Position numbers and translations under genes: made by a program. The notes under the pieces were generated by a model. The model ran no database searches, was not told the origin of the DNA, and saw nothing but the letters and a program-made list of their open reading frames with translations. A stretch of DNA of 64,000 bases from the NCBI GenBank assembly GCA_009599575.1, contig VWND01000031.1, positions 1 to 64,000 of the forward strand, in the 5' to 3' direction. Numbering within the stretch: the stretch's first letter is position 1; every line of letters begins with the position of its first letter. Below, in pieces: positions 46,061 through 57,379 of this stretch. This stretch comes from Blumeriella jaapii (taxonomy: Eukaryota > Ascomycota > Leotiomycetes > Helotiales > Drepanopezizaceae).

Positions 46061-47900
46061 CAAATAAATTGCGTATACGTGCCGTAAATAATTACTTTTT
46101 TTTTTTTAACCGTAAATAAATTAATACGTTTTTAAATTGATTTCCATTTACATTTAACTAATAATTTTTGAATTACGCAGTTTTTTTCCGCGCCGCAATC
46201 GATAAAAGCTCGTTTCGTACGAATTTCGCTTTTAGTTTTTTTAATTTCGATTGAAATTATTATTTTCTGCTTTTTTTTTTCGCTCGATTTTATTAGCAGC
46301 GACGAAATTAAAATCGAGCGAAAGCTTTTTCCGAATTTTTAAATTTATTAATTTCGAAGCAATTTAAAATTATATATTTTTTTTTATTGCATTTATAATA
46401 TTCGATTTCTGAATAATTAATTATACGATGTTTTTTCTTTTGGCAGCGACTGCATTTCGAAAAATAAAAAAAATCGTTAGAAATTTTAAAATTTCAAAAG
46501 ATTTTATTAAAATTATCGTTTTTTCGTTTTCGTTTTTTTTTTATAACGTATTTTCGAATCGAGAACGGTAAATGTTTGTTTTAATTTTTAAGCTTTAATC
46601 GAAAATATAAATTTTTTTTTTTTTTTTTTTTTTTTTACGTTCGTCTCGTCGTTTATTATTTTTCGTTTCGTCGCTGATAATTTTATTAGCATTTTCGATA
46701 AAACGAGCGATTAATATTAATTTTTTGTGCGAGCTTATAATTGCAGTATTATTTCGTTTAATAATTTCTTTTCGAAAAGTAAATCGGAGTTTTGCGAAAG
46801 GTATTTTTTTTTTAATCGTATCGTTTATTATTTGCAACTGCTATTCGAAATTATTTAAATAAGCAACGAAATTATTAATTAATTTATATTTTTTTTGCTT
46901 CGCTTTATCGTATAAATTCGAAGCCGCGATTTTTCGATTTTCCGCATTTATTAGAAAGTTTAATATTTATTTTTTGAAATCGTTTTATATAATTCGAATA
47001 TTCGTAAAACGTCGTTCGTATCCGGTTCATTTTTTTTTTATTTTATCGTCGAAAGCTAAAATACAGGCGTTAATTTTCTTTTAATTAATACAAAATATTA
47101 CCTTTTTATTTTGGCGGAAACTTCGTTTTACACGCCGAATAAAAAATTAAGCTTTTTTAGTATTTTTCCTTCGATATATTAAAAAGTCTTTTATTTTTAA
47201 TGCTTTTCGGTTCGAATTCGCTATATTTTTTACAAAAAATATAATATATTTAAAAAAAATGCTAAATCGTTTTTAATAAATATTATTATCGTAGTGCTTC
47301 GAAAATACTTTATAATAATCGCTAGCTTAAATTATTTTCTGTTTTTTTTCAGTTGGAACGATATTAAAAAATATAAAAACCTTTTTTTCGATATTTTCGA
47401 AAGCGTTAAATTCTTATTAAAATTGTTTAATTTTTTTTCGGAATTCGCTTCGGCGTTTTTTGGCTTTTTCGAATCTTTTAATTATTTCGTAAACTTTTTT
47501 CTTAATCTTTTTCTGTTTTATTTTAATTTGTATTTTTTTTACTTTTTTACGTTTATCGTTTTTTTTTTGTTCGGCGCGGATTCGTTTATTAGCCAGATAA
47601 ATTAAAATTTCGATAAAAAGTTTTTCCGAATCGCTTTAAGCGTGGCTTTTTTTAATAATTTTTTAAATAAAAAAAATTAAAAAATCGTCGCGTTTTAATA
47701 ATAAAATATTTTCGACTTTTGATAAAACTGATAACGTTAAAAAAAACGATAATACGAAATTTTCTTAAGCAGCCGAAAATGCTAAGTTTTTTTAAATAGC
47801 TGAAAATGTTTATTCGCTGCGAATGCGAAAAGTTATAATATCGATAATAACGATATAAATATAATAATATAATAAAAAGTTGTTTTAATAATATCGAATT
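46060..47900 (-). pseudogene. D gag, zinc knuckle and protease
   Basis: Gag C-terminal part at 46595-46837 (ILIARFIENANKII...Arg/Lys-rich). A knuckle near 46400-46450 reads KCSRCQKKKHRIINY: C-x2-C-x4-H-x4-Y, where the last Cys of CCHC appears to have become Tyr (TGT to TAT). The protease box at about 46150-46215 reads FIDCGAEKNCVIQKLL (D-x-G-A). The + strand frame 47294-47605 is a shadow of gag. Confidence 0.7.
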
Positions 47901-47928
47901 GCCGTTCCGGTAAATAAAAAAATAAAAA

Positions 47929-48340
47929 TATAAAAATTAAAAAGTAAAAAAATATTAATTTAAATAATAAAACTCAAATAAAATTAGGTTAATAATCAGA
48001 CTGATTTTTATCTTTTATATTTTTAATAAAAAGCGTGTATAAATACAAAAAAAAAATAGAGCCTTCGAGAAAAGTATTTTTTAAAAAACCAGGCGAATTT
48101 TATTTAATATGCTTTTCCAGCTTTTATTCCGACCTTTTTTTATTCTTTTTAATATAACCTTAATAATTGGTTTTTTAGCAATTATTCCTATAAAGTGTTT
48201 TACTTAAATATTATTTCCAGCTTTTACAGCATTATCCGGCCCCCACGGCCTATTCGCAGAAAGTATTATTCGAAAATTGGTAGAAGGCAGAGGGTCTTGG
48301 CGGATCACCTGACTTATACACGTGATATTGGTTCCTGACA
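47929..48340 (-). repeat. D 5' LTR
   Basis: 412 bp. Left end TATAAAAATT (RIPped TGTAAGGATT), right end intact GGTTCCTGACA followed by GGCAG. The right 100 bp retains ordinary composition. Confidence 0.92.
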
Positions 48341-48423
48341 GGCAGGGGGTTTCGGGGGGGTCCAAGCCTCGACCATAGCTAAAACTACCAACTCCTATCA
48401 ATATAAGGTATCACCGTTTTACA
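48341..48423 (-). mobile_element. E3 LTR, second part
   Basis: Completes the E3 LTR split by D. Ends TATCACCGTTTTACA, the reverse complement of the E LTR start. A3 sequence begins at 48424. Confidence 0.9.
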
Positions 48424-49700
48424 CTATAAAAGGGTAAGATTTCGGCCAATAAAGCTTGCGTTTATTACAATTTAATAAAATTTGGTATTCGGCCAGCCAA
48501 ACTTTTTCTAAAATCACACTATAATTTCCGAGGTTAATAATTAAAAAAAAAGTAAACGATTGTATTCGATTATTAATAATAAAATTGAAAAGCGTAAAAT
48601 GTGTAATTAAATGGCCACGAGTTCTATTATACCCTTTTACAAAAAAAAAAACCGGAAAAGATTAAATTAAAAGTTTTAAAAAAAAAAAAAGATTTGATTA
48701 GCGCCGAATCGATTAACGCATAACCGTTCGTTTTAAAATCGGCGAGCGCTTTTATTTTGTACGAAAGGCCATTTTTAATAAGTATAACGGAAATTATTAG
48801 TAAATCGCTATCAAAAAGCTTTCGAACGTCAAAATAACGCATATTACGCAATACGTTTAAAAAAAAGGCTTTATTTAAATCTAGGCGTTTCTTCGACTAG
48901 CGAGAAAACTTTCAACTTTTTCGTATGCGTTTTAAAAATCGTTTGAAAAAAGATTTTCGTTTTTATTATTATTATTAAAAAGCGAATTTTCGGCCGGTTC
49001 GACTTCGTTTACGTTTACCAGTCTAAAAAGGCTTTTAAATAAAACCGAAAGTCGGCCCGTAAAAAGTCGTGCAAATTGGCCTTTCTAAACTTTTTAATAT
49101 AAAATAAAAAACGAGCGTTGTCGTTGATCCGATCGAAAAGAAAAAACGCTAAAAAAAGCGTTTTAACGTAAAAAAAAAAAAAACAAAAGGCTAAAAAAAA
49201 GTTTGTGAAGTATTTGAACGATTTTCGTACGTACGATTTAATTCGTAATACGCTTTAATTAAAAACTTATTATTTTAATAAATAATAAACTTGGTTGAAA
49301 AGCGATTCGCGTATAAAATTCGTTTAGCCAATTGATTTTGTTTTTTTTAACGGACGGCGGTAAGCCAATTTTTAAAAATCGTTGTACGCGCTTATTTCAA
49401 ATGCAGCTTTTCTCGTAAACGCTTTAATATTTTGTCGTAAAAAACGTTTCGAAGCTGTTTATTAATTCGTATTTAAGCGTTTGCTGCGAAAATAAAAAAT
49501 CGCAAATAAAAACGCCAAAAATCGTCGTACGTATTTATTATAAGCATTTTGAATTCGTTTTCGGCTTTTTAAACGTTTAAAAGATCGGCCAGAAAATCGG
49601 CGATTTTTTTTATTAATTTTTCGGAAAGTATAAAATCGGAACGGTTTAAAATACGCGAAATAAAAAATTCTTTTGCTACGTTTTCGGTCTGATCGAATAT
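48424..49700 (-). mobile_element. A3, segment 1 (gag region)
   Basis: Collinear with A2 from about 31119 to 32395 and RIP-diverged. Its left neighbour is the E3 LTR. The rest of A3 to the left (pol and 3' LTR, about 4.1 kb) is not in the window. Interrupted at 49700 by E1. Segments 1 and 2 add up to 2,332 bp against 2,331 bp in A2. The minus frame 48627-48851 is a piece of the gag region. Confidence 0.92.
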
Positions 49701-49967
49701 TGTAAAACGGTGATACCTTGTATTAATGGGAATTGGTAGTTTTAGCTATGATCGAGGCATGGACCTCTCCGAAACCCTCTGCCACTGACTACTTTCAACA
49801 GATATAAAAGCAAAGCATCCTCTTAAATAATACCATAGGCACGCAGTCCAATTTATACTTTCATTTAATTTTTTTTTCTTTTTTTTTATTTTTTCTAGGA
49901 ATTTCTTAGATTATCTTACCTACCGAAATATAGCCGTATTAATATGGTTTTTTTACCTATTTTTACA
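49701..49967 (+). repeat. E1 5' LTR
   Basis: 267 bp. Starts TGTAAAACGGTGATACC and ends CTATTTTTACA. A TATA box candidate is at 49803-49810. The first 170 bp is little converted and the last 80 bp is strongly so. Confidence 0.94.
49803..49810 (+). promoter_or_regulatory. TATAAAAG in E LTR
   Basis: TATAAAAG followed by CAAAGC, conserved in the 3' LTR (60825-60832) and recognisable in E3. A likely LTR promoter element by position. Inference. Confidence 0.5.
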
Positions 49968-49969
49968 TT

Positions 49970-49989
49970 TAATAATCTACGCAAAAATT
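49970..49989 (+). other. Primer-binding site of family E
   Basis: Two bases after the LTR, E1 reads TAATAATCTACGCAAAAATT, and E3 (reverse strand, 34350-34369) reads TGATAATTTACGCAGGGATT. Together they point to TGGTAATYTACGCAGGGATT, which starts with TGG and looks complementary to a tRNA 3' end (ACCA plus T-stem CCCTGCG). tRNA identity not determined. Confidence 0.55.
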
Positions 49990-50479
49990 CAAACTTCAGT
50001 GTTTCGTTTTTATATATTCGCCGATGCATTTTTTAAATTTATAATCGAAGTCGATTTCGATATTTCGCTATTACGGCTTAAAAAACCTTTTATATAGTAT
50101 TGTTCGCAGCTGTATTATATAAAAGACTTTTAATAGCTGTTCTTATTTTACGCATAATTATTAAATTACAAAAATGCAATATATTTCAGAAACGTTTGAA
50201 ATTACGATCAGGCAATTTTAAACCGTGCGAAATTCAAAACTCGAAAGTCGCTTTTTTATTTAAAAATAACAAATCGAATATTAGTTTATACGCTTCGACC
50301 GCTGCGCTCGGCCTTTCTGAATTAAATCTCTTTTAGTCAAACGCCTGGCGAAAACTCAACCTCCTGATCTTACGCTTTATAATTATAGCAATTACAATTT
50401 GCGGCTTTTTATTAAAAATAATAAAAAAATGGCTATACGTATATTAGCCTAAGCTACGGAATATCGAAACCGTAAATTA

Positions 50480-52440
50480 TATAGCAATATTATATCAATT
50501 CAGTTAATTTATTAAAAAACAAATTCTTTAACACGCTATTTAAATATCTGGACGCAACTTTATTTTATTTAATTTTTTCAAAAAATACAAAAACCTTTTT
50601 GATAGCTCCTTTATTAAAAACGATTTTTTTCACGCTAAAAACCCTTAATTTGCAATTTCAGAAAACATTTATTTATCTAATTCAAACTTTACCAACACTT
50701 TTATTAATATTATAAACAACGACGCTTTTCGTTTTCTTATGCAAGGCCGCATATCTTTTCCTGATTCCTCTGGTGCACTTTTATTTAATAGCGCTAATAT
50801 TACCGATTTTATCGAAAAATATAAAAAAACCTGTAAAAATTTCGAAATTTTTAAAATTAAAATATTCGATAAACTTTTTCGCTATTATAACCTAATTATT
50901 AAAAATATTATTAAATCGATAAATAAATAAAAAGCTATTAAAGTTCGAAACTGGCGTAAGCTAATTAAAACCTTGAAATCGGAATTCCGAAACTACGATC
51001 GCTAGCAAATCCGCGATACTATCGCTTTTTTTAAACAATTTGTTATAATAACTCGCTAAACCAAAAAACTTAAAGCTTATTATCGTATTTATACGAAAAT
51101 TTCTAATATTTTCGTTAATAAAAAAGTTTTAAGCGAAATTAAATAAAAAAAATTGTTTTTATTTAGTTTTCCGATTAGTATTCGCAACAAAACTATTAAG
51201 CATTTTAAAATTAATAAACAAAACTTTAAAACCTTCGACCAGTATTTCAAATTTATAAAATTCGTTTTTAAACAAAACCAAAGCGAACGTATTATTAAAG
51301 CTATAAATCAAAAAAAATCTTTTTTTCCCATTTATAAAAAAAACGTAAAAGCTTTAATGCAAAAATATGCCCAGCTATTAAAAATTACCGAAATCGCTAA
51401 AAAACAATTAATTATTATATTATTTAATCGTTTTGCAAAATCTACTAATTTAAAAAAACTTAATAAAAATATCGAAACTTTCGTATTAAAATTTACCGAT
51501 ATTAAAATTTAAAAATTTTAAAGTAAAATCGAAAGTTTTATACAGTAGCAGAAAAAACTTTCTTACGTTAACTCGAATAATAAAAACGATTAAAATAGCT
51601 TTTATAACAACTATTTTTTTTAAAATACGCGAAACGATTAATTTCGCCAAGCTATCGTAAAAATAATAGCTGCCTAGTGGCAACTTTTCCGTGCTAACGA
51701 TTAAAATCAGCGAAATATTAATTATAATAACGATTATTAAAAGAAAAAAAAAAACCAACGCGGAAACCAAAATCGCGGTTATTAAAATAATAAAAATAAT
51801 TATTAAAACAAATTTCGTGGTCCTAAGTATGGATTTTATAATAACAAAAAAATTTACTGCGAAAAATCTTATATTCGTTTTAAATGCAAAGCATTTAATT
51901 TTTGTATAAATAATAATATCTGCTATATTAACAAATATAAAACGATTTGCTTCGGACCGACGGAAACAGAAATAAGCTTTTTTAACAAAGCTGAAAATCA
52001 AAGCTGGTTAAATATTATTCGCTTAAAAATAAAAGATACGAAATGGAACGATTGCTTAAAAAACAAAAAAAATGCAAAAACGATTTTTATTAATAAAAAA
52101 AAAAATATTTCAAAAAGCGTATTAATTAAAAAAAAAACCTTTATCCCAAGCGTAAATAAAATCCAAATATATAAATAAAAAACAAATATATATATTACTA
52201 ATGCAATTATCGTATTTGCAGATATTATAGCTGCATAATCAAGCCAGCGAATTATAAAAAAGCAAAATGCTTTTATTTTATTCGCCAAACTAGCTAATAT
52301 AAAAAAAAACGTTAAAATCGAAAAAAAAAAAGATTTTGAAATTCGAAAAAAAACCGATAAAACCATTAGAAAAACGCTTATAATAAAAAAAATTAACAAC
52401 GATATAAACGATATCGATATCGACATTTCGGTTTAAATTA
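50480..52440 (+). pseudogene. E1 gag
   Basis: 50739-50930 gives a capsid-like start (FPDSSGALLFNSANITDFIE, then YKKTCKNFEI). 51153-51512 continues (ISIRNKTIKHFKINKQNF, FKFIKFVFKQNQSERI, LLKITEIAKKQL). Between and after them the frame is broken by TAA/TAG of RIP type. Downstream (51570-51990) is an Asn-rich region in which CxxC/H knuckle residues are not clear (NAKHLIFV..NNNICYINKY). The minus-strand frames 51486-52426 are shadows. The homologue in E4 is at 63.6-64.0 kb on the minus strand. Confidence 0.7.
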
Positions 52441-53480
52441 TTTAAAAAATACTAGCTTTTAAGCGCTTATTATTAATGCGAAGCGAAAAATAAATCGATA
52501 AATATATTAATTCCGAAGCCGTCGACGAAGTTATTAAAAAAATTATAAAACAAAAAATTAAATTGAAATTCAGCGATTTATTTAGCACAAAAAAAAGATT
52601 CGACAAAATTATTAATAAATAAATTCTTGTATTAAAAAAAAACGAAAAAATTGAAATTATTCGAAAAAAAAACGATTTTAAATTAAAAAAAAACCAGAAA
52701 GAAATTTATAATACCGCAGTTAATTTAGCCGATAAAAAGAAATTTTCGGAAAAAGTCAGCCTTTTGGCTTTCGCTATAAAAACCCAAAAGTCAAAACGAC
52801 GAAACTGCTTTTACACGGCTATAAAAGCATTAAAAATAAAAACAATACTTAAGAAAAATACGACCGCCTTCGCTTTATTCGATAATAAAGCCGAAATTAA
52901 TTGCATAAACCAAAAAACAGCCGAAATTAATAAAATCCCGATTATTACCGATAAACGAATGATTTATACGACCGTTAATAAAAATATTATTAAATTTAAT
53001 AAAATTATACGAAATATTAAAATCGACGTTGAAAGTATTATTATTTATAAAGATTTTTTAATAATAAAAAAATACTTTTATTTTATTATTTTTAAAATGC
53101 TTTAGATTTTGGAAAGTTTCGTTAGTTTTAAATACACCGAAAACGGCTAAATAAAAGCTTTTTTTTAAAACTGGAACCGATTTTTTCAAAATCAAATTAT
53201 CGTCGCCGGCGACAAAATCTTTTTAATCGACGTTTTATCGGAAAACGAATAGCCGGCTTTAATTTCAGAACAAACGCTAAGCTATAACAAAATCTGAAAA
53301 ATATTCGGCTAAAAGCATTTACGTTATTAATCGAAATAGCACCGCGAATAAAATTAGCTAATATTAATATTTTTAGTTATTAATTCGGAAATAAAAATTC
53401 CGAAGATTTCGTTTTCGTATTAAACAAGCCCGATCCATATACTTTACTTTTTTATATTAATATCAGCATTTTTTATAAAC
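52440..53480 (+). pseudogene. E1 retropepsin-type protease
   Basis: The open part 52764-53105 contains TTAFALFDNKAEINCINQKT, where the retropepsin box ALFDSGAEIN is expected. Asp is kept, but Ser-Gly has become Asn-Lys (AGC GGN to AAC AAA, RIP type). It continues IPIITDKRMIYTTVNKNIIK and 'IRNIKIDVESIIIYKDFLII', a typical beta-strand series. E4 carries the same Asn-Lys change at 62551-62805. Confidence 0.8.
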
Positions 53481-53699
53481 GCAAAGCTGATAAAATACGA
53501 TTCGTGAATTTTAGCGAATTCGGTAAAAATATTTTCGAAAAAATAAACGATTAGTTTAAAAAAAACGAAGCAATAAAATTATTTTAATTAATTACTGGCG
53601 AACTTAAAAAACTTATTACCGGCCGATTTTTCAGCTTATTATTTAGCAGCCGATTTACAAAAAAACGATTTGACAACTTAGCAATCGGAATTTAATTTT

Positions 53700-56487
53700 T
53701 GCTAAAAAAGAAAAAGATTTTATACGAAATCCTACGCAACCGAAAAAAAGCTATAATCTTCGATTTTACCGAAATAAGCTAATTTAGTTTTAACGTTACG
53801 TTTTATATCGATATTAAAACCGTGTTTTATAAAGCCTGGCAAAAAAAAACCTTTTTAATTTTTAAAACCTTTTAAAATAAAATAATCGAAATGCTGAAAA
53901 AACGAATTAAGCAAAAAATCTTCGAATTTTGCTACGGCCTATACAAAAACAAATGATTTATCGTTGCGAAAAAAAAAAAAGCATTTACAAACTTATTATC
54001 GTAATCGTCGAAATAAACAAAATAACGATACGAAACGCTAACGTGTTATTTAACGTCGATTAATTTTCAAACGAATTCGCGGAATTAATAATCGCTTTTT
54101 TTTTCGATTTGTTTTCCGGCTACGATTATTTAATTTTTAATCTACGATTTCGAAATATAACGGCTATTTAAATTCTAATCGGTTTATTGCGCATAACGAA
54201 AATACTTATAAAAGCTATTGATTTAATCGTTTAATTCGTAAAAATCGTATATAAAATTTTTATAATTTGCATTTCTGATATTGCTTTTTTTTACGTTAAC
54301 GACGTCGGAATAAAAAGCCCCAAATTATATTATAATAATAAAAAAATCTTTTTTGAAATTCGACGTTATATAATAAAACATATTTAAAATATCGATAAAA
54401 TTATAATCTGCTTCGAAAAAGCCAAAGCTATTATTGGCCCTCGATTAAAATTTTATATATTCGAAATAAATATCGTTAGCTATATGATTAATAACGTTGG
54501 CCGCTATTTTCAACGAAAAAAAATCGAAAAGATTTGCGAATAAAAAAAGTATAAAAATATTACCGAAGCCAAAGCTTTTATTAGCGTTATAATTTACTAC
54601 CGCAATTAAATTAAAAACTTTTTTTAAAAAACTATATTTATTTACGTTACGATAAAAAAAAAATCGATTTCGTTTAGAAAAAAAAACAGAGCAAAATTAT
54701 AAAAGTTTTTAAAAACGATTTTTTATCGGTCTTATTATTTATACGGATCGATTATAGCCCAAACGCAAAAAAGATTATTTTAATTATCGACGCTAATATT
54801 TTCGGCTAAAAAGCTATATTATAATAAATCGATAAAAATAAAAAACGGCATTTTTCACGATTCGAAAGCGGCTTATGATTTTCCGCTAAAGCACGCTACG
54901 ATGCTATTAAACGAAAATGTCGAAGCGTTTTTAAAGTAATAAAAAAAATAAAAAGCGAATTGTACGATATATATTTTATTTTAAAAACAAACGCAAAAGT
55001 TTTTATCGATTAACTAAACGAAAAAGCTAATAATTTATTAAAAGCGCTCGTTATTAATTAAATAGCTTAAATACGATTTATAAACTTCGAAATCAGATAT
55101 ATTAAAAAAACAATTAATACAGCGGCAAACGGCCTTTTTAAACGAAAACGTTTTTATCCGTTTGATTTTATTAAATAAAGCGAACAAAATATCGACGAAT
55201 AAATCGCTGACGAAATCGGCTGCTTCGCTATTTACGCTTTGAGTTTTATAAAGCCGAAATTATTCGCGTTGCTATTTCGATTAGTATCGCGAATAAAAAA
55301 CATTAATTTTCGGGCCGAAAAAACATTCGCGTTATTATTTCGGCTAGCACCGCGAATAAATTTAACCGAAAACGATCGGAATAAGCCGATTAGCGACGAA
55401 AATAAACTTTTAATCGATAATTACGAAACCGAAGACTTTTATTTAATCGTATATTATTTAATTATTTTGTTTAAATTATTTAACGTATTAAACTATTAGT
55501 TTAAATTATTTAAAAATTAAGTTTTCGATTATATTTTAGCCGATAAAAAGTTATACAAAATAAAAGATAATATATATTAAAAACGCTTAGTAATAAATAA
55601 TAAAGCCGATAAATTTCAAATTATAAAAAAAGCCTACGAAAAAGTATTTTATAAAAAAGCTGAAGTTATTTATTATCGAATCAAAAACGATTTTTAATAA
55701 AAAAGATATTTCGAAAATTGCAAAATTTTTGTTAAAAGTTGCATTTTTTGCTAAAAACGAAAGCTTGGCCGAAAAAAAAATCTATTATATCCGACGTAGT
55801 TTTTTAAAATCAGAAAAAAATTAATTTCGACGTTATACGCGTATTAATTATCGATCGCGGTTATATATGTTTCGTATTCGCTATTAACGATTTATTTAAA
55901 TAGCTTAAAAAGCGACTTTTTCGAAACGCTATTTCCGAAGCTATTGCGACTTTTTTTTAGAAAAACGTTATATATCGATACGATTTATTTAATAAATTAA
56001 ACGTCGATAATAAATCCGAAAACAAAAGCGTTATCGAAACTTTTATAAAAAAATACGGTATCTAGCGTATTTAAATTTCAGCTTATAATTCGAAAAGCAA
56101 CGGATCCGTAAAACGAAATCACAGAAATATTTTTAACGGCTTTTCAAAAGCTATTCGAAAAGATTATAGGCGTTGGTCGCGGAAATTCTCGGAAATGCTT
56201 TTTGTTATACGCATATATATATACGCTTTTATTGGAATAATTTTATTTTTTATTTAATACGGCAAAACGCTCGATTGCTTTTGGAAACAAAATAACTTAT
56301 ATAAAAATTTTATAACGTAATTAAAATAAAAACGAAAGCAAATCTATTAGCAATAAAATTTAAATAATTAAATTACCGCGATATAAATATAAAAAAAATA
56401 ATTTAAAAAAAAAAATATAGAAAAATAATTAAAAAAATCTGGAATAAAATTAAAATTTAAAAAAAAACGCTAATTAAAAAAAAAGAT
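53700..56487 (+). pseudogene. E1 RT, RNase H and integrase core
   Basis: Readable traces only. The RT catalytic region FYVNDVGIKSPKLYY (54289-54330) has V-N-D where LDD/VDD stands in related fungal elements of the 'DDVGIKGP' type. It is followed by IRRYIIKHIQNIDKII and later a GRYF-like end. RNase H is near 54760-55100. The integrase core is near 55700-56300, ending AYNSKSNGSVKRNHRNIF, in which Lys replaces the catalytic Glu. Direct tandem traces RLVSRI / RLAPRI occur at 55239-55380. Dense RIP-type stops. Confidence 0.75.
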
Positions 56488-56844
56488 TTGGTTTTAATTT
56501 ACGATATTCAGCGCGCTATCGACAAATCGGCCGATATTAAACTTAATTATAAATGGCTCGGATTTTACGAAATATGCGAGGCCGAATTAAATAAAAATTA
56601 TTATAAGCTTACGAAATTCGATAAAATAAAACTAAAAGAAACGTTCGCCGCCAACCGGTTGAAACGATTTTACAAAAAAAACCAGCAAATTTATCTTTTA
56701 AATTCTGATTTAAACAGCGATTTCGATTTTAGCGAATCCGACGACGATTCCGACCAAAGCGATTATATTTTTAAAAAAAAAAAACCTTCTGAAAAGGTTT
56801 GGAAACAGCCGAACGATAATCCCGCTATTAAAACCATAATTTAA
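56488..56844 (+). pseudogene. E1 integrase C-terminal domain and acidic tail
   Basis: 118 codons open: VLIYDIQRAIDKSADIKLNY, KWLGFYEICEAELNKNYYKL (GPY-like module of gypsy integrases, 'WLGPYRI'), then RLKRFYKKNQQIYLLN and the acidic run SESDDDSDQSDYIF. Stop at 56842-56844 near the natural pol end, as E2 ends similarly. Confidence 0.8.
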
Positions 56845-57379
56845 ATCGTAATTCCATTTATAACCGAAAAAAAGAAAAATGCTTACAAAATTGTTTATTA
56901 ATTATTCTGCTGTTTTCGTTGTTTATTGTTTTTTTTTTTATTATATACTATTTTATTATTTTTATTTTGCTTTGCTTATATACAATCTAATTATTTTGTT
57001 TCATATATATTATTTATTTTTAAAACCTTTTTTTATATTGTTTAAAACACCTACTATACTTTTCTTTATTTAACTGTTTTTTTGTTTACCAAAACAAAAG
57101 TTTTATACATGTTTAAACCGCATATTTAATACATTTATATTATTCGCACATTTTACGAAAACTATCTTTTATGCATTTTATTATTTGCTACTTTCTGTAT
57201 TGTTTACTTTTTTCGTTATTCTGAACGAATGCTTATCTAAACAGTTATAATTTATTAAAAAAACAGCATGCGAATTCCCGTGACTTTTGAATACAAATAT
57301 TTTATAATCTCCGTACTTTTTCTTAATTATTTTTTAATAAATACAACACACTTTTTTAATTAATAAACTTATCGATATT
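56845..57379 (+). other. T-rich spacer between pol and the extra ORF of E1
   Basis: Conserved with E2 17266-17799. A hydrophobic frame (56879-57073) arises from T-richness and is not kept as a credible frame in E2. No promoter or splice signal could be fixed. Confidence 0.5.

Larger units (their letters stand above)
34561..48340 (-). mobile_element. D: Ty3/gypsy element nested in the E3 LTR, itself interrupted by C
   Basis: 413- and 412-bp LTRs with ends TGTAAGGA / TCCTGACA. Target duplicate GGCAG on the right (48341-48345) and AGCAG (one G-to-A change) on the left (34556-34560). Without C the element is about 7.35 kb. Minus orientation: gag and protease 46-47.9 kb, RT and RNase H 44.6-45.9 kb, [C insertion], integrase 36.4-38.1 kb, then about 1.4 kb of unexplained sequence, then the 3' LTR. 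Confidence 0.93.

Noticed and set aside
47294..47605. + strand Phe-rich 103-codon frame
   Set aside because: Opposite strand of D gag. Phe-rich because it is the complement of Lys/Glu codons.
51486..52426. Hydrophobic minus-strand frames of 171 and 142 codons
   Set aside because: Antisense shadows of the E1 gag region. The sense reading carries the gag similarity and the hydrophobicity comes from A/T richness.
56879..57073. Possible small membrane protein between pol and the extra ORF
   Set aside because: Hydrophobic only because the DNA is T-rich. The same frame is not convincingly kept in E2.
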